This document shows positions 32,641-40,488 of a stretch of 42,804 nt of DNA, piece after piece (position 1 is the stretch's first letter; every line of letters begins with the position of its first letter). Origin of the DNA: an uncultured Dialister sp. (GTDB lineage Bacteria; Bacillota; Negativicutes; Veillonellales; Dialisteraceae); NCBI GenBank assembly GCA_900547785.1, contig URIB01000010.1:1-42804 (forward strand), written 5' to 3'. Under the pieces are notes generated by a model, which had not been told where the DNA came from, made no database searches, and saw only the letters and a program-made list of their open reading frames with translations. The position numbers were made by a program, and so were the translations under genes.

Positions 32641-32693
32641 ATAGTAGCATAATTATTCATTTATGTCAATTATTATTCATTTATATGTGTCAA
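32641..32693 (-). promoter_or_regulatory. ABC operon promoter with tandem operator repeats
   Basis: Minus strand: TTGACA (32664-32669), 17-bp spacer, TACTAT (32641-32646). The 13-mer ATAAATGAATAAT occurs twice (32652-32664 and 32672-32684), 20 bases apart, and each copy is preceded by TTGACA. Bases 32645-32670 are identical to the promoter of the second binding-protein gene. The pattern suits cooperative binding of an ArgR-like or LysR-type regulator. Confidence 0.68.
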
Positions 32694-32741
32694 ATGATTC
32701 TGTTTTCTATTCAGACAGTGCAGATAAAACTTTTTTATCAT

Positions 32742-32749
32742 GGTATAAT
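32742..32749 (+). promoter_or_regulatory. extended -10 of the LysR gene
   Basis: TGGTATAAT on the plus strand is an extended -10 about 80 bases before the LysR ATG; no good -35 is seen, as expected for the extended class. Its position back-to-back with the ABC promoter allows shared regulation. Confidence 0.45.
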
Positions 32750-32828
32750 ACTTTTGATATGTAATAATATTTATCTCGTTATCGTTTATCCCGCTATTAT
32801 ATATGTAAAAATATATGGAGAATTTCTG

Positions 32829-33731
32829 ATGAAACTCAATTTTGTATCCCTTCTTTATTTTCAGCGGACGGCAGAAATGCAGCACTTGACAAAAGCCGCC
32901 GATAGTCTGCACATCGCTCAGCCGGCCTTATCAAGAACGATCAGCGGTTTAGAAGCGGAGTTGGGTACGATCCTGTTTGACCGTACCGGACGCAGCATAA
33001 AACTGACCGGAGACGGAGAAATTCTTTTGAAACATGCCAATATTTTTTTAGAAGAACTTAAACAGCTCAAGGCCGATTTAAAAGAATCAAAAAACAGGCA
33101 GCAAATGACCGTCAAGCTTTACATAGGTTCCGCTACACAATTAATTCCCGTTTTTCTGATGAAATTCAAGCAAGAACATCCGGAGGCCATTTTAGAAATA
33201 CTGAACCGGGAACCTTTTGCCTCTTCCGATATTCAAGCCGATCTTTCTTTATTTTCCAGCAACGCAACCATCGACAATGATAATACGGTCACTTTATTTA
33301 AAGAAAATCTGGTGCTCCTTCTTCCGGAAACCCATCGCCACTCCAATATCAAGCAAGGAAATCTGATTGATTTTGCGGATGACAAATTTATTGCCGCTCC
33401 CAAAGGTATGTGGCTGAGAGATACAACTGACCGGCTTTGCCATTCCGCCGGATTTGAACCGACCATTGTTATGGAAAGTGATAACCCGAGTACGGTTCGC
33501 GAATTTATTCGTGCCGGCCTGGGTATCGCCATTGTTCCCCAACTCACATGGTATGCCGCCAGAGGATCCGGAATTATACCGGTTTTCCTGAACGATAATA
33601 ACTGTTACCGCTACCTGAATCTGTCTTGGCGTACAGATTCCCAACTTTCTCTGGTGACCGTATTATTGCAAGAATATATCGTTGATAATTTTTGGTCATT
33701 TATACAAAACACCGCTAATTTAAATCAATAA
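32829..33731 (+). CDS. LysR-family transcriptional regulator
   Basis: 300 residues: N-terminal winged helix (FQRTAEMQHLTKAADSLH with the recognition region IAQPALSRTISGLE, about 10-45), linker helix, and a periplasmic-binding-protein-like effector domain (about 90-295). The ATG at 32829 has GGAG at eight bases. A longer frame from 32685 would start inside the promoter region and is rejected. It is divergent from the amino-acid ABC operon, the classic arrangement for a LysR regulator of its neighbour. The effector is unknown, perhaps a basic amino acid. Confidence 0.88.
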   Translation: MKLNFVSLLYFQRTAEMQHLTKAADSLHIAQPALSRTISGLEAELGTILFDRTGRSIKLTGDGEILLKHANIFLEELKQLKADLKESKNRQQMTVKLYIGSATQLIPVFLMKFKQEHPEAILEILNREPFASSDIQADLSLFSSNATIDNDNTVTLFKENLVLLLPETHRHSNIKQGNLIDFADDKFIAAPKGMWLRDTTDRLCHSAGFEPTIVMESDNPSTVREFIRAGLGIAIVPQLTWYAARGSGIIPVFLNDNNCYRYLNLSWRTDSQLSLVTVLLQEYIVDNFWSFIQNTANLNQ

Positions 33732-33747
33732 TGGATAGGAATCCCAC

Positions 33748-33787
33748 AAAAAACAAGCAGTCCTTCTATCAGGACCGCTTGTTTTTT
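33748..33787 (+). terminator. terminator of the LysR gene
   Basis: A 17-bp stem with one mismatch (33748-33764 with 33771-33787) around a 6-nt loop, with AAAAACAAGC at the base, ends in a run of T. It starts 17 bases after the stop. Confidence 0.88.
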
Positions 33788-34218
33788 GTTTTCCTTTCAA
33801 CTCCTACTTCTCTTTCTATTTTTAATGTATAACAAAAACGTTATATTTATTGTAATTAATTTAAATTTTATTCTATATATTTTTTATTTATTTCATTTCT
33901 ACAGATTCTTTATATCATATATGCCATGTTTTTATAATTTACAAAAAATTAGACGTAAATTTTCAAAATATGATAATAAAACATTTTTATGCATTTATAA
34001 ATTTTCCATCTCCATATCAAATCTGGAATTTTCACTCATTATATTTCGGAAATCAATCATTATTTTAGCAACGCTTCTCTCCATTTATTTATGAATTTAA
34101 ATTCTATATTATGCATTTATAATAATACCAATTATATTATATTATTAGCTTATTTACAAATTAAATACTTTATATGATATCAAATTTATTTCATTTTGAT
34201 TTTGCAAAAAAATAAGTA
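33788..34218. other. 430-base very AT-rich gene-less region before speF
   Basis: Sequence is dominated by A/T runs, with GC far below that of the flanking genes. A frame of 102 codons (33786-34094) is just a by-product of the composition: hydrophobic Phe/Ile/Leu/Tyr-rich, no ribosome site, starting inside the LysR terminator. It could be a bendable upstream activating region for the speF promoter or the scar of an insertion. Confidence 0.5.
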
Positions 34219-34246
34219 TTGGTAGCTCTTGTCTTTTTTCTATATC
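34219..34246 (+). promoter_or_regulatory. possible speF-potE promoter
   Basis: TTGGTA (34219-34224) and TATATC (34241-34246) are 16 bases apart; TATCAT at 34243 is an alternative -10. A start near 34253 would put the 5-prime end of the mRNA right at the base of the hairpin described next. Match to consensus is modest. Confidence 0.35.
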
Positions 34247-34258
34247 ATGTAACTGTAA

Positions 34259-34331
34259 AACAACAGTCCCTTGCATCCTATGCAAAAGTGGTCTGACGAA
34301 GTGCACACGACATTCCATGGATACTGTTGTT
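34259..34331 (+). ncRNA. structured 5-prime leader of speF-potE
   Basis: A perfect 9-bp closing stem (AACAACAGT 34259-34267 with ACTGTTGTT 34323-34331) encloses two smaller hairpins: TTGCAT-CCT-ATGCAA (34271-34285), and GAA(g)TG with CATTC (about 34298-34315). The first hairpin would hide the ATG of the overlapping leader ORF. The whole element ends 14 bases before the speF ribosome site AGGAGG. In enterobacteria the homologous operon is controlled through its leader. A related logic is possible here, though no sequence similarity to that leader is visible. Confidence 0.5.
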
Positions 34332-34363
34332 CATTATTCGTTATTAGGAGGTCATTCCAGTGA
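34280..34363 (+). CDS. candidate 27-residue leader peptide overlapping the speF start
   Basis: ATG at 34280, 27 codons, TGA at 34361-34363. The peptide begins MQKWSDEVH and ends VIRRSFQ, with a C-C pair in the middle. Its last four bases (GTGA) contain the speF GTG start, and codons 23-24 (AGG AGG) are the speF Shine-Dalgarno, so a ribosome translating it would unfold and then reach the speF start. Tandem rare arginine codons and a polyamine gene downstream recall the SpeFL leader of E. coli, but the peptides do not look alike. It has no ribosome site of its own, which is the main argument against it. Confidence 0.4.
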   Translation: MQKWSDEVHTTFHGYCCSLFVIRRSFQ

Positions 34364-36543
34364 AACGTTTAAAAATTGCTTATTCAGAAAAAGCTCTGGA
34401 AATTTTCGGAGCTGTCCCCAATCGTGAAATTATCCACACCTGCGAAACGGACTATACGGATGTTGCTGCTGTAGTCATCACCGAATCCGATGCGGATGTA
34501 TTAAAGAATGAAATGATCCAGGCATTCAAGATTCCTGTACTGCTTATTAAAGATATTGACACCCACGTCAGCGATGACATCATCGGTCATGTATACCGTG
34601 TCATCGACTTGAATGAAACGGATCATGATTTCTATACCAGACAGATTGAAAGTGCCGCTTCCCACTATGAAGAAAACGTACTTCCGCCTTTCTTCAAAGA
34701 TCTTGAAAAATATGTGGAAAACGGATATTCCCAGTTTGACTGCCCGGGGCATCAGGGTGGCGCGTTCTTCCGCAAACACCCGGCAGGACGTGTTTTCTAT
34801 GATTTCTTCGGCGAAAACGTTTTCAGAGCTGACCTCTGCAACGCCGACGTGGCTATGGGTGATCTCCTGATTCATGAAGGTCCGGCTCTGACTGCCCAGA
34901 AGCATGCGGCACGTGTATACAATGCAGATAAAACATACTTCGTATTGAACGGCACTTCCACATCGAACAAAGTCGTGCTGAATGCGGTTCTCGCTCCCGG
35001 AGATATCGTTCTTTTTGACAGAAACAATCATAAATCCGTCGACCACGGTGCTCTTGTACTGGCAGGTGCCACCCCGGTGTATCTGGAAACGGCAAGAAAT
35101 GCTTTCGGTTCTATCGGCGGCATTCTCGAACATTGCTTTGATGAAGACTATATCCGCAAATTGGTTGCTGAAAAAGATCCGGTTAAAGCAAAAGAAAAAC
35201 GCCCGATCCGTATGGCAGTTATCCAGCTCGGCACTTATGACGGATGTATCTATAATGCCCGCCAGGTCGTTGATAAGATCGGTCACCTCTGCGATTACAT
35301 TTTCTTCGATTCCGCTTGGGTCGGCTATGAACAGTTCATTCCGATGATGAAAGACTGCAGCCCGCTTCTTCTTGATCTCACTCCGGAAGACCCCGGCATC
35401 TTTGTTTCCCAGTCCGTTCATAAACAGCAGGCCGGCTTCTCCATGACTTCCCAGATTCACAAGAAGGACTCCCATATTAAAGGACAGGATCGTTATGTTC
35501 CTCACAAGAGAGTCAACAACGCATTCATGATGCACGCTTCCACCTCCCCGCTGTACCAGCTCTTTGCCGCATTGGATATCAATGCCAAGATGCACGCAGG
35601 AGAAGCAGGCAAAAAACTCTGGGTAGATGCGGTAAAGACCGTAATTGAAACCCGTAAGCAGGTTCTCCGTCACTGCCACTATATCCGTCCTCTCGTTCCT
35701 CCGACAGTTTATGGAAAGAAATGGGAAGAAGGCGATACCGAAAAAATGGCGAATGACATCAATTATTGGGCATTTGAACCGGGCGCTAAATGGCACGGAT
35801 TTGAAGGCTACGGCAAAGGTCAGTATTTCATCGATCCCATGAAATTACAGTTCGTCACCTGCGGTATTGATATTGAAAACAATGATTACGAAGAATTCGG
35901 CATTCCCGGCAACATTCTCGCCAATTATCTCCGTGAAAACGGAATCATTCCGGAAAAATGCGATCTGAACGACATTCTTTTCCTCATGACACCGGCAGAA
36001 AACAAAACGAAGATGGACGACCTTGTTGCCAAGCTGATTCGCTTTGAAAAATTGATTGACGAAGACGCACCGATGGCTGAAGTACTCCCGTCCGTTTACC
36101 GTGCAAACGAAGAAAAATACAGAGGCTATACCATTCGCCAGCTTTGCCAGGAAATGCATGATTTCTACAAAGACAGAAAAGTATTCACTTTGCAGAAACA
36201 CTTATTCCTGGAAGACTATCTGCCTGAATATGTAATGAATCCGCAGCTCGCACAGTATGAATTTATGCGCGGTCATGGTGAACTCGTCGATCTGGAAGAA
36301 GCAGAAGGCCGTGTAGCCCTGGAAGGCGCTCTTCCTTATCCGCCCGGAGTTCTGTGCGTACACCCCGGTGAAAAATGGTCCAAATCCTGCGTGGAATATT
36401 TCCTTGATTTGGTGGAAGGCATTAACCAGCTGCCGGGATTCGCTCCGGAAATCCAAGGTGTTTATGTACAGACCGGTGATGACGGCAAGAAACACGCTTA
36501 CGGATACGTTTTGAAAAAAGAATTTGAAAATACCGTAAAATAA
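34360..36543 (+). CDS. speF: Ornithine decarboxylase, inducible type
   Basis: PLP enzyme (fold I, Orn/Lys/Arg decarboxylase group) converting ornithine to putrescine and CO2 while consuming a proton; 727 residues. N-terminal wing domain (1-105), PLP core (about 108-420) with FDCPGHQGG, NGTSTSNK, H224 in RNNHKS, D317 in FDSAW and the Schiff-base lysine K355 in QSVHKQQAGFS. The C-terminal domain has the long conserved EPGAKWHGFEGY and GIIPEKCDLNDILF segments. These match the E. coli SpeC/SpeF ornithine enzymes rather than lysine or arginine decarboxylases. GTG start with AGGAGG at eight bases. Followed by potE after 96 bases. Codon choice is strongly biased, suggesting high expression. Confidence 0.93.
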   Translation: MKRLKIAYSEKALEIFGAVPNREIIHTCETDYTDVAAVVITESDADVLKNEMIQAFKIPVLLIKDIDTHVSDDIIGHVYRVIDLNETDHDFYTRQIESAASHYEENVLPPFFKDLEKYVENGYSQFDCPGHQGGAFFRKHPAGRVFYDFFGENVFRADLCNADVAMGDLLIHEGPALTAQKHAARVYNADKTYFVLNGTSTSNKVVLNAVLAPGDIVLFDRNNHKSVDHGALVLAGATPVYLETARNAFGSIGGILEHCFDEDYIRKLVAEKDPVKAKEKRPIRMAVIQLGTYDGCIYNARQVVDKIGHLCDYIFFDSAWVGYEQFIPMMKDCSPLLLDLTPEDPGIFVSQSVHKQQAGFSMTSQIHKKDSHIKGQDRYVPHKRVNNAFMMHASTSPLYQLFAALDINAKMHAGEAGKKLWVDAVKTVIETRKQVLRHCHYIRPLVPPTVYGKKWEEGDTEKMANDINYWAFEPGAKWHGFEGYGKGQYFIDPMKLQFVTCGIDIENNDYEEFGIPGNILANYLRENGIIPEKCDLNDILFLMTPAENKTKMDDLVAKLIRFEKLIDEDAPMAEVLPSVYRANEEKYRGYTIRQLCQEMHDFYKDRKVFTLQKHLFLEDYLPEYVMNPQLAQYEFMRGHGELVDLEEAEGRVALEGALPYPPGVLCVHPGEKWSKSCVEYFLDLVEGINQLPGFAPEIQGVYVQTGDDGKKHAYGYVLKKEFENTVK

Positions 36544-36557
36544 TTTTAGTTCATAGA

Positions 36558-36600
36558 ATAGACATGCTGAGAGGCGACACTTCCTCTCGGCTCGGTCTAT
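36558..36600 (+). other. nested hairpin between speF and potE
   Basis: Outer stem ATAGAC/GTCTAT (36558-36563 with 36595-36600) encloses an 8-bp stem CTGAGAGG/CCTCTCGG. No T-run follows, so it is not an intrinsic terminator. It more likely marks a processing or stabilising point in the speF-potE mRNA. Confidence 0.6.
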
Positions 36601-36639
36601 CCCCTCTAACCATTTCCTAAATCTGAAGGAGCAATTATT

Positions 36640-37971
36640 ATGAGTCAAAGTAACAAAATGAGCGTTATGCAGCTGACCATCCTGACAGCTGTCAACATGA
36701 TGGGTTCCGGCATTATTATGCTCCCCACCAAACTTGCCCAGGTCGGTGCTCTGTCCATCGTTTCCTGGCTTGTTACCGCTGTAGGCTCCATGTGTCTTGC
36801 CTATGTATTTGCCAAATGCGGCATGTACAGCAAAAAAGGCGGCGGCATGGGTGGCTACTCTGAATATTCTTTCGGCAAAGCCGGTAACTTCATGGCCAAC
36901 TATACCTATGGCGTATCCCTGATTTTTGCCAATACTGCTATTGCTATTTCCGCTGTAGGTTACGGATGCGGATTCCTCGGTACAACCTTGGATCCGGTCA
37001 TGACTGCCGTTGCCACCATCGGCGTTCTCTGGTTGGCTACCGTTCTCAACTTCGGCGGCCCGAAATACACCGGCGGCGTTTCTTCCATTACCGTATGGGG
37101 CGTCATCATTCCTTGTATCGGTCTTGCCGTCGTCGGCTGGTTCTTCTTCTCGCCGGATATGTATATGGCCAACTGGAACATCAATGACATGCCTTTCGGC
37201 GAAGCCGCTACCAACTCCATTACAATGACATTGTGGGCTTTCCTCGGTATGGAATCCGCCTGCGCCAATGCAGATGCCGTTGACAATCCTGAAGTCAATG
37301 TGCCGAAAGCCGTTCTTGGCGGCACACTTTTAGCGGCTGCATGCTATATTGTTTCAACAAACATTATTTTCGGTATCGTTCCCGCTGCCGACCTTCTTAC
37401 ATCCACCGCACCGTTCGGTATGGTATTTGCTCATATGTTCGGCGGCACAGCCGGTCATATCGTTATGGGACTCATGGTTATTTCCTGCTTCGGTTCTCTT
37501 CTCGGCTGGCAGTTTACCATTGCCAACGTATTTAAAGCCGGCGCCGATGAAGGATATTTCCCGGCTTTCCTTCAGAAGATCACTTCCAAAGGAGCTCCTA
37601 TCGCCGGTATGGTTGCTATCACCTGCATCCAATCCCTTTTCGGTCTTATGACCATCAGCCCGTCTTTAAATGAACAGTTTGAAACATTAGTCAACTTGGC
37701 TACCATTACCAACATCATTCCTTACCTCTTATGCATGGCTTCCATCATTGTTATCATGAAAGCGGCCAGCCATTTGGGTTCTGAATTGAAAACAACAACT
37801 TTCATTGCTTTAGTTGCCTCCATTTACAGCTTATACGCTTGCTATGCTTCCGGATTTGAGGCAATGACCTATGGCGCTATCGTTACCTTCTTCGGTTGGA
37901 CACTCTACGGATTTGCTTCTGACAAATTCGACCTGTCCAAGGCGAAAGAAGACAACAAAAACGCCGCTTAA
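36640..37971 (+). CDS. potE: Putrescine:ornithine antiporter PotE
   Basis: APC-superfamily inner-membrane transporter, 443 residues, about 12 transmembrane segments. It exchanges external ornithine for internal putrescine, completing the decarboxylation cycle that raises internal pH. It reads almost like E. coli PotE over its length: QLTILTAVNMMGSGIIMLP, GGGMGGYSEYSFGKAGNFMA, SSITVWGVIIP, MTLWAFLGMESACANAD, SLLGWQFTIANVFK and LMTISPSLNEQF. Ribosome site AAGGAG. Same transcript as speF, ending at a strong terminator. Strongly biased codon use like speF. Confidence 0.95.
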   Translation: MSQSNKMSVMQLTILTAVNMMGSGIIMLPTKLAQVGALSIVSWLVTAVGSMCLAYVFAKCGMYSKKGGGMGGYSEYSFGKAGNFMANYTYGVSLIFANTAIAISAVGYGCGFLGTTLDPVMTAVATIGVLWLATVLNFGGPKYTGGVSSITVWGVIIPCIGLAVVGWFFFSPDMYMANWNINDMPFGEAATNSITMTLWAFLGMESACANADAVDNPEVNVPKAVLGGTLLAAACYIVSTNIIFGIVPAADLLTSTAPFGMVFAHMFGGTAGHIVMGLMVISCFGSLLGWQFTIANVFKAGADEGYFPAFLQKITSKGAPIAGMVAITCIQSLFGLMTISPSLNEQFETLVNLATITNIIPYLLCMASIIVIMKAASHLGSELKTTTFIALVASIYSLYACYASGFEAMTYGAIVTFFGWTLYGFASDKFDLSKAKEDNKNAA

Positions 37972-38002
37972 ATGCATCTTCCAATTATTTAAATATATTT
38001 CA

Positions 38003-38031
38003 AAAGCCCGCAGGCTATATCTGCGGGCTTT
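38003..38031. terminator. shared terminator of potE and the convergent decarboxylase gene
   Basis: The perfect 11-bp GC-rich stem AAAGCCCGCAG/CTGCGGGCTTT has a T-run on the plus strand (TCTTTTTG) and T-rich sequence on the minus strand as well. It lies between two convergent genes and can serve both. Confidence 0.92.
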
Positions 38032-38067
38032 CTTTTTGTTCAAATTCTTTAAAAAAGCATTCTCTGA

Positions 38068-40251
38068 TCAAACCGTTTTGTCATATTCTTTCTTCCATAC
38101 CTGGGCATATACATGATAAGTGCCGTCAACGGCTTTTTCCATATAAACGCCTTGCAGTTCCGGCTCGAACCCGGGGAATTTGTTATACACACTGCAAAAT
38201 GCCTCAAAATACTGTAACGCCGTCTGCGACCATCTTTCTCCCGGCTGTATACAAATAACGCCCGGCGGATAAGGTACGGCGCCCTCCAGTGCCACACGTC
38301 CTTCCGCTTCTTCCAAGTCAACAAGTTCACCGTGTCCGCGCACCAATTCATGATTGGCTTCCTGCGGGCTCATGCTGTATTCAGGAAAATAATTTTTCAA
38401 GAACAAGTGCTTTTGCAAAACATTGACTTTTCTCGCTTTATAGAAATCATGAATCTCCTGGCAAAGACGGCGAATTGTATAGCCGTTATAGCGGTTCTGG
38501 TACTTATGGTATAAAGCGGGCAAAACTTTAACCAAAGGCGTATCTTTGTCTATGTGATTCTCGAAATGAACCAGTTTGGAAATCAAATTATCCATTTTCG
38601 TTTTCGATTCCGCCGGTGTCAGGATAAATAAAATATCATTCAAATCGCATTTTTCCGGAATGACTCCGTTTTCCCTCAGATATTGGGCAACCACAATGCC
38701 CGGAATGCCGAACTTCTCATATCGTCCCGTTTCCACATCAATTCCCGGTGTGGTAAACATCAGTTTCATCGGGTCAATATAATACTGCCCTTTTCCATAC
38801 CCTTGGAAGGAATGCCATTTCCCTCCCGGTTCAAGCGTAAAATAAGCAATATCCCGGACAATTTCGCTGGTATCCCATTCTTCCCACTTCTTACCGTGTA
38901 CAACCGGCGGAATCATAGGTTTCAAATATTTGCAGCTCCGGATAACCGCTTTTCTCGTATTGACCGCAAGCTCCATACATTCTTTCCAAAGAAGTGTCCC
39001 GCCTTCGCCTTCCTGCATGCGGGCATTCATATCCAGTGACGCGAAAATCTGGTAAAAAGGCGATGTCGATGCACTGAGCATAAATGAATTATTCAGCCGC
39101 TTATGGGTTACATACCGGTCCTGTCCTTTAATATGGGAATCTTTTTTATGAATTTGGGAAGACATGGAAAATCCCGCCTGATGTTTATGCACCGACTGAG
39201 AAACAATAATTCCCGGGTCTTCCGGTCCGAGTTCCAGAAGAAGCGGACTGCAATCCCGAAGCATGGGAATAAACTGTTCATAGCCTACCCAGGCGGAGTC
39301 AAAATAAATATAATCGCAAAGATGACCGATCTTATCTACAATTTGCCGGGCATTATAAATGCAGCCGTCATAATTTCCCAGCTGTATAACCGCCAAACGC
39401 ACCGGTCTTTCTTCCTGTGCTTTCTTTTTATCCCGTTCCGCTACAAGCATACGGATATACTCTTCATTAAAACAATGTTCAAGAATACCGCCAATGGAGC
39501 CGAACGGATTTCTTGCCGTTTCCAGATACACCGGCGTCGCTCCCGCCTGAATCAAAGATCCGTAACTGACCGACTTGTGATTATTTCTTTCATAGAGAAC
39601 AATATCACCCGGCGCCAACAGCGCGTTCAATACCACTTTATTCGCGCCGGACGTCCCGGTCAACACAAAATAAGTTTTATCCGCATGAAATACACGGGCC
39701 GCATGCTTTTGGGCTTCCAGTGCGGGGCCCTCATGAATTAATAAATCCCCCAGTTCCACGTCGGCATTGCACAAATCAGCACGAAATGTATTTTCCCCAT
39801 AGAAATTGTAAAAAACACGTCCCGCCGGATGCTTACGGAAATAAGCGCCTCCCTGATGGCCCGGACAATCGAACTGGGCATTTCCTTTTTCCACATAATC
39901 GACAAGATGATTAAAAAACGGGGGAAGCAACTCTTTTTCATAGCGCAATGCGGCCCCCTCAATCTGTCTGGCATATAAATGTTTATCCCCGTCTTCCGGG
40001 TCAATAATGCTGTAAGCCTGCCCGATCAATTCGGCTCTGTCACGGGCCGATTCCGTAAGAATTAAAAAAACGGGGATTTCAAACGCATGAATCCTCGGAT
40101 TTTCCAAAGCCTTTGTATCCTTGTCGGTAATCACCACAGCGGAAACATCGGTAAAATCCGTGCTGAAAACATCCACAATATCCCTTTTGCCGATAGCTCC
40201 GAACATATGTAAAGCATGGGAAGAATAAGCGATTTTCAATCGTTCATGCAT
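38068..40251 (-). CDS. Second ornithine decarboxylase (paralogue of SpeF)
   Basis: 727 residues, the same length and domain order as the speF product 1.5 kb away and clearly paralogous along the whole chain. Active-site motifs kept: FDCPGHQGG, RNNHKS, FDSAW, Schiff-base K356 in QSVHKHQAGFS. Differences fall at sites near the cofactor or substrate: TGTSGANK for NGTSTSNK, HKHQ for HKQQ, EPGGKWHSFQGY for EPGAKWHGFEGY. Likely the constitutive (SpeC-like) partner or an enzyme of altered specificity. No antiporter is adjacent. The ATG at 40251 is used (GAGGAG at nine bases); a TTG three codons upstream abuts the ribosome site. Codon choice is ordinary, unlike speF. Confidence 0.9.
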   Translation of the reverse strand: MHERLKIAYSSHALHMFGAIGKRDIVDVFSTDFTDVSAVVITDKDTKALENPRIHAFEIPVFLILTESARDRAELIGQAYSIIDPEDGDKHLYARQIEGAALRYEKELLPPFFNHLVDYVEKGNAQFDCPGHQGGAYFRKHPAGRVFYNFYGENTFRADLCNADVELGDLLIHEGPALEAQKHAARVFHADKTYFVLTGTSGANKVVLNALLAPGDIVLYERNNHKSVSYGSLIQAGATPVYLETARNPFGSIGGILEHCFNEEYIRMLVAERDKKKAQEERPVRLAVIQLGNYDGCIYNARQIVDKIGHLCDYIYFDSAWVGYEQFIPMLRDCSPLLLELGPEDPGIIVSQSVHKHQAGFSMSSQIHKKDSHIKGQDRYVTHKRLNNSFMLSASTSPFYQIFASLDMNARMQEGEGGTLLWKECMELAVNTRKAVIRSCKYLKPMIPPVVHGKKWEEWDTSEIVRDIAYFTLEPGGKWHSFQGYGKGQYYIDPMKLMFTTPGIDVETGRYEKFGIPGIVVAQYLRENGVIPEKCDLNDILFILTPAESKTKMDNLISKLVHFENHIDKDTPLVKVLPALYHKYQNRYNGYTIRRLCQEIHDFYKARKVNVLQKHLFLKNYFPEYSMSPQEANHELVRGHGELVDLEEAEGRVALEGAVPYPPGVICIQPGERWSQTALQYFEAFCSVYNKFPGFEPELQGVYMEKAVDGTYHVYAQVWKKEYDKTV

Positions 40252-40443
40252 GGGCTGCAACTCCTCTTACTGAAATATCCACAGAAAATTCATGCTTTCT
40301 TATGACGCACAAATCATTCTATACTTCTATAGTATATCAAAATATGCCGGAAAAATCAGTATTTATCAGAAAATAATGCAAACTTCCGCCGCTTATTTTC
40401 TTTCGTAAAACGGCTTCCCCTTTTCCGCTCTTTCCACAAAAAA

Positions 40444-40469
40444 TGCCCTGCCCCTTAAGAGGCAAGGCA
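40444..40469 (-). terminator. terminator of the 83-residue FakA-middle-like gene
   Basis: An imperfect GC-rich stem (TGCC-TGCC-CT with its complement) around TTAA is followed by TTTTTTG on the minus strand, about 20 bases past the stop. Confidence 0.7.
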
Positions 40470-40488
40470 AAAAATGGAATACAGGGAA

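Noticed and set aside
32685..32828. 48-residue N-terminal extension of the LysR protein
   Set aside because: It covers the divergent promoter region; LysR proteins begin directly with the winged helix, and GGAG precedes the ATG at 32829.
33786..34094. 102-codon Phe/Ile/Leu/Tyr-rich frame before speF
   Set aside because: Starts with a non-ATG codon inside the LysR terminator, has no ribosome site, and its composition only reflects AT-rich DNA.
34501..35796. 431-codon open frame on the minus strand opposite speF
   Set aside because: It lies wholly inside speF; the product is Phe/Ile/His-rich noise without any recognisable domain, and biased codon use in speF explains the absence of antisense stops.
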